From assembly GCA_900318115.1 (NCBI GenBank), contig ONJJ01000008.1:23698-87697 (forward strand): a DNA stretch of 64,000 bases, given 5' to 3'. How positions within the stretch are numbered: position 1 is the stretch's first letter; each line of letters begins with the position of its first letter. The notes below the pieces were generated by a model. That model was not told where the DNA came from and did not search any database. It saw only the letters and a program-made list of their open reading frames with translations. The position numbers were made by a program, and so were the translations under genes. Positions 30,508 to 39,008 of this stretch are shown here, one piece after another. The DNA comes from an uncultured Prevotellaceae bacterium (GTDB lineage Bacteria > Bacteroidota > Bacteroidia > Bacteroidales > Bacteroidaceae).

Positions 30508-33240
30508 TCAGTCGTCGGCGAGCACAATCACAAAGCCGCCCCGAGGCTGGCAGGTGACGGTGGCTGGCACCGCTACGTTCTCCGAAATGGCGAAGTGAGT
30601 GACACGCTCGCCAGCCACGGCCTCGCCGTCGAGGAAGAGCGCGCTGGCAGAGGGCTGCTGGCCGGCGTCGCGCCGGCGGGCACGCAGCTGGCTGATTTCT
30701 TTCAGGTCTATCTCTCGCGCGGAGTCGCTGCCATTGATGCCGGCGACGTACCACGTGCGTCCGCTGCGGCGTGCCATGACGGCGAACTCACCGGGATAGC
30801 CGTCGAGCAGTCGCGTCTCGTCCCAGGCTGCGGGCAGCCGGCTGAGGAACTGCTGCACGGCAGCGGGCTGCGAGAGGTAGCTCTCCGGGCGGTCGGCGAT
30901 GTGCTGCAGGCCGCTCTCGAAGAGCACTGTCAGCGCCAGTTCGTGGGCATCGGAGGTGATGTGGGGGTGCTGGGAGTCGCTGAAGGTGCAGGGCGTGTAG
31001 TCCATCGGACCCACGACATTGCGGGTGAAGGGGAGGGTGGCGTTGTGGCGCGCGGCACGCTCGGTGAAGGTGGGGACGTTGTTGTACCACTCGGCACCAT
31101 AGACGCCTTCGGTGGACAGCAGGTTCGGGTAGGTGCGCTGCCATCCGCGGGGAATGGTGGCGCCGTGGAAGTTGACGAGCAGGTGGTGCCGGGCGGCATC
31201 CTCGATGAGGTCGAGGCAGTAATCCATATTCTCCTGCGTGTCGCCCGAGAAGAAGTCGATCTTCACGCCTGCCACGCCGATGCGCTGGCACCAGGCGAAC
31301 TCCCGCTCGCGGTCCTCGGGCTTGTTCAGCCGGAACTTGGGACCCGGGGCTCCGTTGATCCATCCTACGCTGGAGTTATACCAGATGAGTGGCTTGATGT
31401 TGCAGGCGCGGGCGTAGGCCACGGCGTCCTCGATGGTCTTGCCGTCCTTCATCTCGTCCCATTCGGCATCGATGAGGACGTAGGGGAGGCTGAGCTTGAC
31501 CGCCATATCCACGTACTGCTTGATGATGTTGTAGTCGTTGCTGCCATGGTTGTGAGCCCAGTAGATCCACGATACCACGCCCGGCTGGATCCAGCTGACG
31601 TCCTGCAGCTGGCAGGGCTCGGCGACGTCGGTGACCAGCGTGGATTCCACGACGTCGGCCAGCGACCCGGTGATGACCAGTCGCCACGGCGTGTGCCAGC
31701 TGCCGGACAGGCGGAGCTCGTTCTTGTCGGGTACCACGCGGTAGCGGTCCCCTTCGCTGTAGAGGCAGGCAGCGCTCTGGCGGCGCTGGATGTTCGCTTC
31801 GGTGATGAGGGCGAAGAGCCCGTCGGCAGGTTGCAGCAGGGCGGGGAACCCGATGCGGGTGCTGTCCTTGCTGCGAATATCCGTCAGTGGGTAGAAACCT
31901 TCGTAGGCGTCGGTCCAGCGCTGCATCCAGCGACGTGTGCCGTCGGGGATTCGGAAGGTGGTCTGTTCCTGCGGAGCGAGCACGTTGTCCAGCCCCGTGC
32001 ACTCGTAGCGGAACGCCAGTCCGTCGTCGTAGAGTCGCACGCGCAGCAGGAGGTCGCTGGCGAGCTCTGCCGTGTACTCGAAGGCATCGTTCGTGCAGCG
32101 ATGGCGCTTGCCGGCGAGCATCTGGTAGTCCTCGTGGATGTGGCGCGCAAAGGTCAGCGGACTGCTCAGCGCGGCAGCGTTCTGCCCCATTCCGAGGACG
32201 GGCAGTTCCACCACCGTTTGTCCCCGGAAGGCCAGGCGCAGGCCGCCTTCGTAGGGCGTGAGGGTGAGGTCTCCGGAGGGCGAGACGACGGGGCGCGAGA
32301 GCACCTGAGCCCCCTCCTTGCCGGGGTTCGCGCTGACGAACGCCCCCTTCTCCAGCGTCCAGCCCTCGCGCTGCGCCAGCTTGGGGTTCGTGCCTGTGAA
32401 CCAGGCAGCCGCCTGGGCATCGTTCTTCAGTTGCCAGTCGAGCCAGGCACGAGCGACCACGGCGAACTCGCCGCCGTGGGGCTGGCGGTAGGTGCCGCCA
32501 TGGCCTACGGGCAGGTTGGCAGCATAGGCGGGTACGTGGCGGATGCGGTGGAAGTCGTCCATGCCATTCTCGTAGGCGATGTCCGGCTGGCCGCCCAGGA
32601 GGTAGAGCACGGGGCAGTGGAGCTGCTCCAGCTTGCTCTTGGGAGGCATAGGCATCCCGCCCTTGGCGGTGTGGGCGTTCTGGGCATTGAAGAGGCCGCT
32701 GTTGCAAATCATGATGGTCGTGATGCGCGGGTCGGCGCAGTTGTAGAGCGTCTGCAGGCCGCCGCAGGACATACCGGCAGCACAGAGGTGGCGGGTGTCT
32801 ATCTTGTCATAATAAGGTGACTGCGGGTCGGCGGCTTGTGCGTAGGCCCAGTCGATGGATTCCAGCTGCTGCAGGGTGGTGGACATCGGGCCGTTGTACG
32901 GCTCCTCTTTCATGGGGATGTAGCCTGTGGCAATGACGAGGTAGCCGTAGGAGGCTATCTCGTTGAGGAACTTGAAGTGCTCCCAGGGCGAATTGGTGCA
33001 GGCTCCGTTGCCCCAGACCATGACGGGCAGTTGCCGGTCCTTGCCGAAAGCGGAGAGGTCTTGGGGGTGGAAGACGGTGTGCGCTTCCAGGCCTGGCACC
33101 TCGGTCATGATGGCTTTGTAGGGTCCTGTGCCTCCGTCTTCCACGACGAGAGAGCGGAGGGGGGCTTGTACGCTGGTGGCCTGTGCCATCGCTGCGACGG
33201 CCAGAGCGAGGATGATGATAGATGAGAAGAGGCGTTTCAT
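30508..33240 (-). CDS. Secreted fusion: alpha/beta-hydrolase esterase + GH97 glycosidase
   Basis: 910 residues with signal peptide MKRLFSSIIILALAVAAMAQ. Residues ~25-295 are an alpha/beta hydrolase with the nucleophile elbow CAAGMSCGGLQTL, an acid residue in LLGGQPDIAYENG and a His in LPVGHGGTYR. Residues ~300-910 are GH97: N-terminal beta-sandwich (SGDLTLTPYEGGLRLAFRG..), barrel with YVLIDAEWD and IKPLIWYNSS. GVKIDFFSGDTQENMDY supplies an Asp at the nucleophile position of retaining (alpha-galactosidase-type) GH97, and NFHGATIPRGWQRTYPNLLS leads to the TEG acid/base. Two enzymes for the same decorated glycan in one chain is uncommon. Third gene of a minus-strand set after GH43x2 and an esterase. 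Confidence 0.88.
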   Translation of the reverse strand: MKRLFSSIIILALAVAAMAQATSVQAPLRSLVVEDGGTGPYKAIMTEVPGLEAHTVFHPQDLSAFGKDRQLPVMVWGNGACTNSPWEHFKFLNEIASYGYLVIATGYIPMKEEPYNGPMSTTLQQLESIDWAYAQAADPQSPYYDKIDTRHLCAAGMSCGGLQTLYNCADPRITTIMICNSGLFNAQNAHTAKGGMPMPPKSKLEQLHCPVLYLLGGQPDIAYENGMDDFHRIRHVPAYAANLPVGHGGTYRQPHGGEFAVVARAWLDWQLKNDAQAAAWFTGTNPKLAQREGWTLEKGAFVSANPGKEGAQVLSRPVVSPSGDLTLTPYEGGLRLAFRGQTVVELPVLGMGQNAAALSSPLTFARHIHEDYQMLAGKRHRCTNDAFEYTAELASDLLLRVRLYDDGLAFRYECTGLDNVLAPQEQTTFRIPDGTRRWMQRWTDAYEGFYPLTDIRSKDSTRIGFPALLQPADGLFALITEANIQRRQSAACLYSEGDRYRVVPDKNELRLSGSWHTPWRLVITGSLADVVESTLVTDVAEPCQLQDVSWIQPGVVSWIYWAHNHGSNDYNIIKQYVDMAVKLSLPYVLIDAEWDEMKDGKTIEDAVAYARACNIKPLIWYNSSVGWINGAPGPKFRLNKPEDREREFAWCQRIGVAGVKIDFFSGDTQENMDYCLDLIEDAARHHLLVNFHGATIPRGWQRTYPNLLSTEGVYGAEWYNNVPTFTERAARHNATLPFTRNVVGPMDYTPCTFSDSQHPHITSDAHELALTVLFESGLQHIADRPESYLSQPAAVQQFLSRLPAAWDETRLLDGYPGEFAVMARRSGRTWYVAGINGSDSAREIDLKEISQLRARRRDAGQQPSASALFLDGEAVAGERVTHFAISENVAVPATVTCQPRGGFVIVLADD

Positions 33241-33375
33241 TGTTTTTAGGGGGGAGTTGAGGGGGAGGGGGGAGAGGGGCCGCGGATAAAATCCGCGGGT
33301 AAGAGACGGGACGGAGAGGGGGAGGAGGGGATTGGAGGGGGATTGAGGGGGAGGAGGATTGGAGGGGGAGAATTG
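33241..33375. repeat. Polypurine tract with a palindrome
   Basis: GGGGGAGG/GGATTGGAGGGGGATTGA units make the plus strand almost all purine. At 33280-33298 CCGCGGATaaaATCCGCGG is a perfect 8-base inverted repeat. It lies between the esterase gene and the GH97 gene. Confidence 0.75.
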
Positions 33376-33381
33376 TGGATT

Positions 33382-34713
33382 CTATCGGATGACCTTCTTG
33401 CCATTGATGATATAGAGGCCATGGCCGAGACGGGTGACGCGCTGACCGCGGACGTCGTAGATGGCGGGGTCGCTGGAGTGGGAGGACTGGGTGGCGGGGG
33501 CGCTGGAGTGGAAGGACTGGGTGGCGGAAGGGGAGGGGAGCTCGCCGATGCCTGCTCCAGGACCGGAGGTGATGGCGATTTCTGTGGTGACGGTGGCTCG
33601 GGTGAAGTCGGTGTAGCTGACGGTGACGGTGCCGCTGCCCTCCTCGGCCACCTTGATCTGGTTGCCGCTGAGGGCGAGGAAATCGGGCCCCGAAAGGTGT
33701 ACGGAGTCCGTCACGTCCTCCGTGTGGCCGTCGAGGAAGGTGGCAGTCACCTTAACGCGCTTGCTGCGCCCTTTCTTCAGGGTCAGTTCGCCTTCGATGT
33801 CCGTCTTCAGCTCCGTGGCGGTGAACAGGCGCTTCAGGTTGTTGGGCAACCTGTAGTCCTCGTTCTGCAGCGTGGGCTGCCCCATCACCTTCAGGGCTTG
33901 GAAGGCGTAGCGCTTGCCCAGGATGCGATAACCCATTGCGGAGAAGTGCCAAGGGTCCTGGCCGTTGCCGGGACATCCTTCGGAGGAGATGACATACGCG
34001 GTGGGCACGGTCTTGGGCATCTTGGCCACCACGCTGTTGTGGCCCCAGCAGGCACCTCCCTCCTCTTGGCGCAGCGTCTCGCCGACGAAGAGGGGTACGT
34101 CGGCTGCTTCCAGCTGGAGGTCGGCGAGGATGTCCTTGTAGATTTTCTTCACCATATTTGGCCAGTTGGGGTCGCCGTTGTTGGAGCAACCTTGGTGCAG
34201 AAGTATTCCCTTGATGACCCCCACCTCCTGTGCTTTGCGAGCCATGTCGATGAGGCGTTGGTAGGGGTTGCCGCCATAGTGCTGCTTGGCCAGGATGGCC
34301 CACCACTCGTTGGGGTTATCTGCCAGTTTCTTCGCGTATTTGTCCTTGTCGAACATCTCGATGGGGCTGCCGCCCATGGCCACCGCGACTACTCCCACCT
34401 TTACGTTCTTGGGCAAGGCAGCCACGAGGGTGCGTCCGAAGTAGTCCGTAGGACCCAGGTTGCCGGCAGGATTGACGATGGGAACCTTGGCGACATACCA
34501 GTGTCCCAGGGCGCGTGCTGGGTTGTCGAACTTGCAGGTCGCAAGCATCTTGAAGCGGGAATCCACTTGGGCATCGATGGATTCGGCCTTGGCATTGCCC
34601 TCCATGTTCGACTGACCAAAGCATAGGTATATGTAGTAGTTGGGGTCAACCTCGGCGGTCGCGCCCACGAAAGGAATCATCAGCAATAATGTAGCCCAGA
34701 GAAAATGTCTCAT
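33382..34713 (-). CDS. Secreted SGNH carbohydrate esterase (sialate O-acetylesterase/CE6-like)
   Basis: 443 residues; signal peptide MRHFLWATLLLMIPFVGATA. Block I GQSNMEGN carries the catalytic Ser; GGSPIEMF and ILLHQGCSNNGD are the Gly and Asn blocks; WHFSAMGYRILGKR holds the C-terminal His. This fits acetyl esterases acting on xylan or sialic acid side chains. Residues ~290-395 form a bacterial-Ig-like domain (VKVTATFLDGHTEDVTDSVH). The C-terminus IYDVRGQRVTRLGHGLYIIN, then GKKVIR, is a tail common on exported Prevotella proteins. A Ser/Pro linker (about 398-420) comes from a duplicated DNA unit of about 33 bases. Xylan context (GH43, GH115) favours acetyl-xylan esterase. Confidence 0.82.
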   Translation of the reverse strand: MRHFLWATLLLMIPFVGATAEVDPNYYIYLCFGQSNMEGNAKAESIDAQVDSRFKMLATCKFDNPARALGHWYVAKVPIVNPAGNLGPTDYFGRTLVAALPKNVKVGVVAVAMGGSPIEMFDKDKYAKKLADNPNEWWAILAKQHYGGNPYQRLIDMARKAQEVGVIKGILLHQGCSNNGDPNWPNMVKKIYKDILADLQLEAADVPLFVGETLRQEEGGACWGHNSVVAKMPKTVPTAYVISSEGCPGNGQDPWHFSAMGYRILGKRYAFQALKVMGQPTLQNEDYRLPNNLKRLFTATELKTDIEGELTLKKGRSKRVKVTATFLDGHTEDVTDSVHLSGPDFLALSGNQIKVAEEGSGTVTVSYTDFTRATVTTEIAITSGPGAGIGELPSPSATQSFHSSAPATQSSHSSDPAIYDVRGQRVTRLGHGLYIINGKKVIR

Positions 34714-34743
34714 AAGTAGTAAGCAAAGGATTATTGAGTGTTT

Positions 34744-37458
34744 TTACTTTTGGAACTGCCACCAATCCAGGCGGACGTCGCCGCGGACATCGCCAAAGGT
34801 GATGTAGAGTTCGTGGACGCCCGAGGCCCCTTGCACCTTGGTGGAGAAGGCGCGATACTTGTCCACGGAGCCTGTGCGGGTGATCTTCACGGTGCCGAGG
34901 ACGGGACCTTCGGGGCTGTCGGCGCGGAGGGTGACGGTGCAGCCTTCCGTGGCAGCAGCGGTGATGCTGAATCGCTTGGCGCCGGCACCGAAGTCCACTC
35001 CGCGCAGGCGGATGTATTCCCCGTCGTTGAGGTCGAAGACATACATGTTCCGGCGCCCGGTGGAGGTCGGCATATCGGCCACCACGCCAGTGTTGGGGAT
35101 GCCCATTTTTGCTGTCTTCAGTCCGTAGCCCCATGCCATGGTCTCTGCTTCCACGCGCTGATAGGGATTCAGCCACTGCAGCTGCCGCACGGGCTGCTGG
35201 TCCAGCCAGTAGGGCACCTCCTGGATGGTGCCGTCGGGGTTGTAGGTGATTTCGGTTACGGAGACGCTGCGGCGCTCGTGGTGCTCGAAGGTCTCGAGGT
35301 GCATCACGTCGTAGTTCTGACCGAAGCAGTAGCTGTGCCCCTTGAAGTCACAGATGCCGGGGTGGTTGCCGCGGTCGCGAGGAGTGGGACGCATGATGTA
35401 GCCCTTCCACTCCCAGGGACCTGTCGGCGAGTCGCTCATGGCATAGCCCAGCGCCTCGGGGCAGCAGGTGGAGGCGAAGCCGAGGTAGTAGTGCCCCTGG
35501 CGTTTGTAGAACCAGGGCCCTTCCTGGTAGTTGGGGATATGCGGCAGCTGGGTGATGCCGCTGGCGAGCGAGATCATGTCGTCGCCGAGCTTGGCCCAGT
35601 AGGTGTGGGGGTTGCCCCAGTACATATAGGCTTGTCCGTCGTCGTCGGTGAAGACAGTGGGGTCGATGTCGTTCCAGTGCTCGCGCTGCCATACCAGCGG
35701 CTCGCCCAGGGGGTCGCGGTAGGGACCGTAGGGCGAGTCGGCCACGAGGACGCCGATGCCGTGGCCGTGGAGGGGAGCATAGAGGTAGTACTTGCCACCG
35801 CGTTCCACGGTCTGTATGGCCCATCCTCCGTTCTCACGACTGCGCCAGGTGAAGTCCTTCAGCGATGCCACGGCGCCATGCTCCGTCCAGTTCACCATAT
35901 CAGTCGTGGTCCAGAGCAGCCAGTCGTACATGAAAAAGCCGGCGGAGTTCTTCTCGTTCTCGTCGGGGATGTCCTCGGGCGATGCGTCGTGGGAGGTGAA
36001 GAGGAACAGCGTGTCGCCCACGACCAGCGGCGAGGGGTCGGCAGTGAACTTCGTCTGGAACAGCGGCATGTTCACCTGCTCCAGGCCACGGATCTCCCAC
36101 CAGTCGAAGTTGAAGAGCTTGGGGCCCTTGCGACCCGTGAAGACGAAGAAGAGATCGTGGGTGCCGGAGGCTGCGACGGGGAAGTCCAGCGTCAGCGTCT
36201 GCCACTGCTCCCAGCCTCCTGTGCCGGGCACGTCGAGGCGCCCCAGCAGCTGACCGCGGACGCTGTCGAGACGTACCTCGATGCCACCACCGCGCAGGCC
36301 GCTGGCCACGCGGGCCGTGAAGGTGCGGGGCACCCGCGAGCCGAAGGCCACGTTCTGCAGCTTGATGTAGTCGCCGTTGTGGATGTCTGTGACATAGACG
36401 CCTACTTGGTCGTTCTGCTCGGTCTTCACGCCGCGCGAGAAGGCCATGGTCTCTGCCTCTACCTTGCGATAGGGGTCGAACGTGGCCAGGGGCTTCACGC
36501 CCTCGTCCGTAGGCAGAATCGTGGGGAACGAGCCGTCTGGGTTATACTGGAACTCCTCCACGGCCACACTGCGGCCGAACCCGCCGCCACCAGGCAGCTT
36601 GCCCGTGTGGTAGAAGAAGTAAGAGTGCCCCTGGTAGTCCGCCACGCCGCAGTGGTTCGTGAAGGACTTGGTATCGCAGAGGGGCATGATCTCGCCGGCG
36701 TAGGTCCAGGGACCCGTGGGGTGCGGAGCCGTGGAATAGCTGATGTGCTCAGGCACGCCTCCGGCAGCGTAGAGGAGCTGGTAGGTGCCCTGGCGCTTGG
36801 TCAGCCAGGGACCTTCCACGTAGCTGTCCTTGTATTTCTTGCCCTTCTCGCGTTCGTTCATGGCGGGCGACCCGAACGCCTGCTCGGTCATGGGCAGTAA
36901 GCCCACTTCGCCCTCATAGGAGATCATGTCGCGGTTCAGCTTCAGGTAATAGACCCGCGGATTGCCCCACATCAGCCAAGCCTGTCCGTCGTCGTCAATC
37001 ATCACGGTGGGGTCGATGTGGTCCCACTTGCCGTCCTCGTACAGCGGGCGCCCGATGGCGTCGCGGAAAGGTCCTGTCGGAGAGTCGCTGACGGCAACGC
37101 CGATGGCCATGCCGTGGGAGCGGCGGGAGTGGGCGCAAATGTACCAGAAGAACTTGCCGTCGCGCTCGATGCACTGGGAAGCCCAGGCGCGGTCGTCGGC
37201 CCACGAGAAGCTCTCCAGTGCCAGCGGGGAGCCGTGGTCCTGCCAGTTCACCATATCACGCGTGGAGTACACGCGCCACTCCTGCATCCAGAAGAAGTCG
37301 GCGTGGTCCTCGTCGTGACCGGTATAAACGTACATCGTGCCGTCGTGCACCAGGGGTGCAGGGTCGGAGGTGTACCAGGTTTGAACAAAGGGGTTCTGTG
37401 CACTCAGTGCTGTGGCCACGAGCCACATCAGGGCAGAAAGGAAATGTCTCTTGATCAT
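34744..37458 (-). CDS. Secreted tandem GH43-CBM6-GH43-CBM6 glycosidase
   Basis: 904 residues with signal peptide MIKRHFLSALMWLVATALSA. Two complete GH43 five-blade propellers alternate with CBM6-like domains. Each propeller keeps the base Asp (WYTSDPAPLVHDG; KFTADPSPLVVGD), the pKa-tuning Asp (HIDPTVMIDDDGQAWLMWGN; DIDPTVFTDDDGQAYMYWGN) and the acid Glu (SYVEGPWLTKRQG; NYQEGPWFYKRQG). Each CBM6-like part starts with the same YRKVEAETMAFSRGVKT/YQRVEAETMAWGYGLKT element. So it is an internal duplication with both halves probably active (arabinofuranosidase or xylosidase on xylan-type glycans). The start is 37458; an ATG six codons upstream (37476) is an alternative, while the one at 37566 lies upstream of the -7 box. 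First gene of the minus-strand set. Confidence 0.9.
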   Translation of the reverse strand: MIKRHFLSALMWLVATALSAQNPFVQTWYTSDPAPLVHDGTMYVYTGHDEDHADFFWMQEWRVYSTRDMVNWQDHGSPLALESFSWADDRAWASQCIERDGKFFWYICAHSRRSHGMAIGVAVSDSPTGPFRDAIGRPLYEDGKWDHIDPTVMIDDDGQAWLMWGNPRVYYLKLNRDMISYEGEVGLLPMTEQAFGSPAMNEREKGKKYKDSYVEGPWLTKRQGTYQLLYAAGGVPEHISYSTAPHPTGPWTYAGEIMPLCDTKSFTNHCGVADYQGHSYFFYHTGKLPGGGGFGRSVAVEEFQYNPDGSFPTILPTDEGVKPLATFDPYRKVEAETMAFSRGVKTEQNDQVGVYVTDIHNGDYIKLQNVAFGSRVPRTFTARVASGLRGGGIEVRLDSVRGQLLGRLDVPGTGGWEQWQTLTLDFPVAASGTHDLFFVFTGRKGPKLFNFDWWEIRGLEQVNMPLFQTKFTADPSPLVVGDTLFLFTSHDASPEDIPDENEKNSAGFFMYDWLLWTTTDMVNWTEHGAVASLKDFTWRSRENGGWAIQTVERGGKYYLYAPLHGHGIGVLVADSPYGPYRDPLGEPLVWQREHWNDIDPTVFTDDDGQAYMYWGNPHTYWAKLGDDMISLASGITQLPHIPNYQEGPWFYKRQGHYYLGFASTCCPEALGYAMSDSPTGPWEWKGYIMRPTPRDRGNHPGICDFKGHSYCFGQNYDVMHLETFEHHERRSVSVTEITYNPDGTIQEVPYWLDQQPVRQLQWLNPYQRVEAETMAWGYGLKTAKMGIPNTGVVADMPTSTGRRNMYVFDLNDGEYIRLRGVDFGAGAKRFSITAAATEGCTVTLRADSPEGPVLGTVKITRTGSVDKYRAFSTKVQGASGVHELYITFGDVRGDVRLDWWQFQK

Positions 37459-37490
37459 ATTTGTTGGGGATTTCATGTTGTTTTCGGCGG

Positions 37491-37498
37491 CAAAGGTA
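37491..37498 (-). promoter_or_regulatory. -7 box for the GH43-esterase-GH97 set
   Basis: TACCTTTG on the minus strand, 32 bases upstream of the chosen start; no clear -33 box. Confidence 0.5.
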
Positions 37499-37570
37499 AT
37501 CATTTTCCCGCACACGTGAATAAAAAGATGTCTCAAAAAGAAACAATCCTGTGTCAAAAGGGGCAAAGAA

Positions 37571-37602
37571 AATCCCCGTTGCGCTTCTGCACAACGGGGA
37601 CC
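37571..37602 (-). terminator. Terminator after tRNA-Leu
   Basis: CCCCGTTG (37574-37581) and CAACGGGG (37592-37599) form a stem with a 10-base loop. On the minus strand it is followed by ATTTTCTTT, a fitting Rho-independent end for the tRNA transcript. Confidence 0.75.
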
Positions 37603-37612
37603 GGGCGTCTTG

Positions 37613-37694
37613 TACCCCGAGCCGGGGTCGAACCGGCACGGGTTTCCCCACTGGTGTTTGAGACCAGCGCGTCTACCGATTCCGCCATCGGGGC
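37613..37694 (-). tRNA. tRNA-Leu (anticodon CAA)
   Basis: Class II tRNA with a full cloverleaf on the minus strand: acceptor GCCCCGA/TCGGGGT, anticodon stem CTGGT/ACCAG with loop CTCAAAC, a variable arm (TGGGGAAACCCGT), and T-arm GCCGG-TTCGACC-CCGGC. CCA is not encoded. Confidence 0.95.
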
Positions 37695-37822
37695 TGGTTA
37701 AGACGGGCGCAAAGGTACGACAAATTCGTCAACCAACAACACATTCTTGCCAAAAAATGATGATTTGGAGACAAAAACCAGCTTTTTTTGATGAAAAACG
37801 CGGCAACTAACGAGAATAATTG

Positions 37823-37830
37823 TAACTTTG
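37823..37830 (+). promoter_or_regulatory. -7 box for the Gfo/Idh-DUF1080 gene set
   Basis: TAACTTTG, about 52 bases before the ATG at 37882. Confidence 0.5.
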
Positions 37831-37881
37831 CGGCACCAATGTGGCTTTCGAGCCAATGAAAACTCATAATAGACCTAAGAA

Positions 37882-38973
37882 ATGATGATTATCACAGTCG
37901 GAATTATCGGTTTCGGGCGCATGGGGCGGTGCTACCTCAAGGCGCTGCAAGCTGATTCCCGCTACCGAGTGACCTATATATGTGACCCCGTTGAGGAGTG
38001 CCGCACGCTGGCTGCGCGACTGGCACCGGAGGCGAAAGTGGTGGCTGACGAGGAAGAAGTCCTCCAGGCAGAAGACGTCGCGTGCGTGGTGCTGTGTGCG
38101 CTATGCGATGCACGCCCCAAGGAAATAGCACGGGCGCTGGCCTGTGGAAAGCACGTCATCACCGAGAAACCCCTGGCGGAACACATCGAGCAGGAATGGC
38201 AGATGGTTCGTTTGGCCGAGGAGGCCGAGCAGCGCGGCCTGTTCTGCACAGTCAATATGTATCTCCAGAATTCCTGGTACCACCACCTGATGCGCGACCT
38301 GGCAGAGAGCGGCGAACTGGGAGAACTGGCCATCATGCGCATTTGCCATATGACACCGGGGCTGGCTCCCGGCGAAGGGCACGAAGCCGAAGGACCCTCG
38401 TTCCACGACTGCGGCATGCATTATGTGGGTCTGGCACGATTCTTCGCCCGCTGTGATTTCAAGACCTGGCACGCGCAGGCCCTGCGCATGTGGTCCTGGA
38501 AGGATCCCTGGTGGCTGCAGTGCCACGGCACCATGGAGTCGGGCGTGGTCTTCGACATCACACAGGGCTTCGTCTATGGGCAACTCTCCAAGGACCAGAC
38601 CCACAACTCCTACGTGGAACTCATCGGGACACAGGGCTTCTGCCGCATGACGCATGACTTCAAGACGGCTGTCGTGGAGCTGCACGGCGTCACCCGCACG
38701 GAGCGCATCGAACGTCCCCACGGAGGGAAGAACATCGATGTGCTCATCGATGAAATGGCTCAGAGCATCCTCAGCGGCGAGCGTCATCCTAATATGCCTC
38801 TGTTCAGCTGCGCCGCCACGGCTTCGGACTTCGCCTGGCGAATGCTCGACGATGCGCGCCAGCACGATCTTCCGGCCATCGGCAACCTGGATGAACTGGA
38901 GCGCATCCGCGAGCGCAGACGCAATATGACCGACGGCTACGGACTGCTCCCTCGTAACAACAAGAACGTATAA
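37882..38973 (+). CDS. Gfo/Idh/MocA family oxidoreductase (cytoplasmic)
   Basis: 363 residues. Rossmann motif VGIIGFGRMGRCYLKAL near the N-terminus, the family's EKPLAE motif (KHVITEKPLAEHI), and a C-terminal alpha/beta domain with HDCGMHYVGLARFF, where HDxGxH provides catalytic/metal-like residues. No signal peptide. It probably oxidises a sugar or inositol-like substrate with NAD(P). First gene of a five-gene plus-strand set with a Tat-exported homologue, two DUF1080 proteins and an isomerase-like protein, which points to 3-keto-sugar metabolism. The precise substrate is unknown. Confidence 0.88.
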   Translation: MMIITVGIIGFGRMGRCYLKALQADSRYRVTYICDPVEECRTLAARLAPEAKVVADEEEVLQAEDVACVVLCALCDARPKEIARALACGKHVITEKPLAEHIEQEWQMVRLAEEAEQRGLFCTVNMYLQNSWYHHLMRDLAESGELGELAIMRICHMTPGLAPGEGHEAEGPSFHDCGMHYVGLARFFARCDFKTWHAQALRMWSWKDPWWLQCHGTMESGVVFDITQGFVYGQLSKDQTHNSYVELIGTQGFCRMTHDFKTAVVELHGVTRTERIERPHGGKNIDVLIDEMAQSILSGERHPNMPLFSCAATASDFAWRMLDDARQHDLPAIGNLDELERIRERRRNMTDGYGLLPRNNKNV

Positions 38974-39008
38974 CAACCCTAACTTTAACCCCTTAAAACT
39001 CAAACACT

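Noticed and set aside
29042-30754. Minus-strand open frame opposite the SpmAB gene
   Set aside because: The SpmAB protein on the plus strand has clear TM and family motifs; the minus frame is His/Arg-rich low complexity.
34738-36900. Plus-strand open frame of about 720 codons opposite the GH43 gene
   Set aside because: Complement of a gene with all catalytic residues intact; no domain visible.
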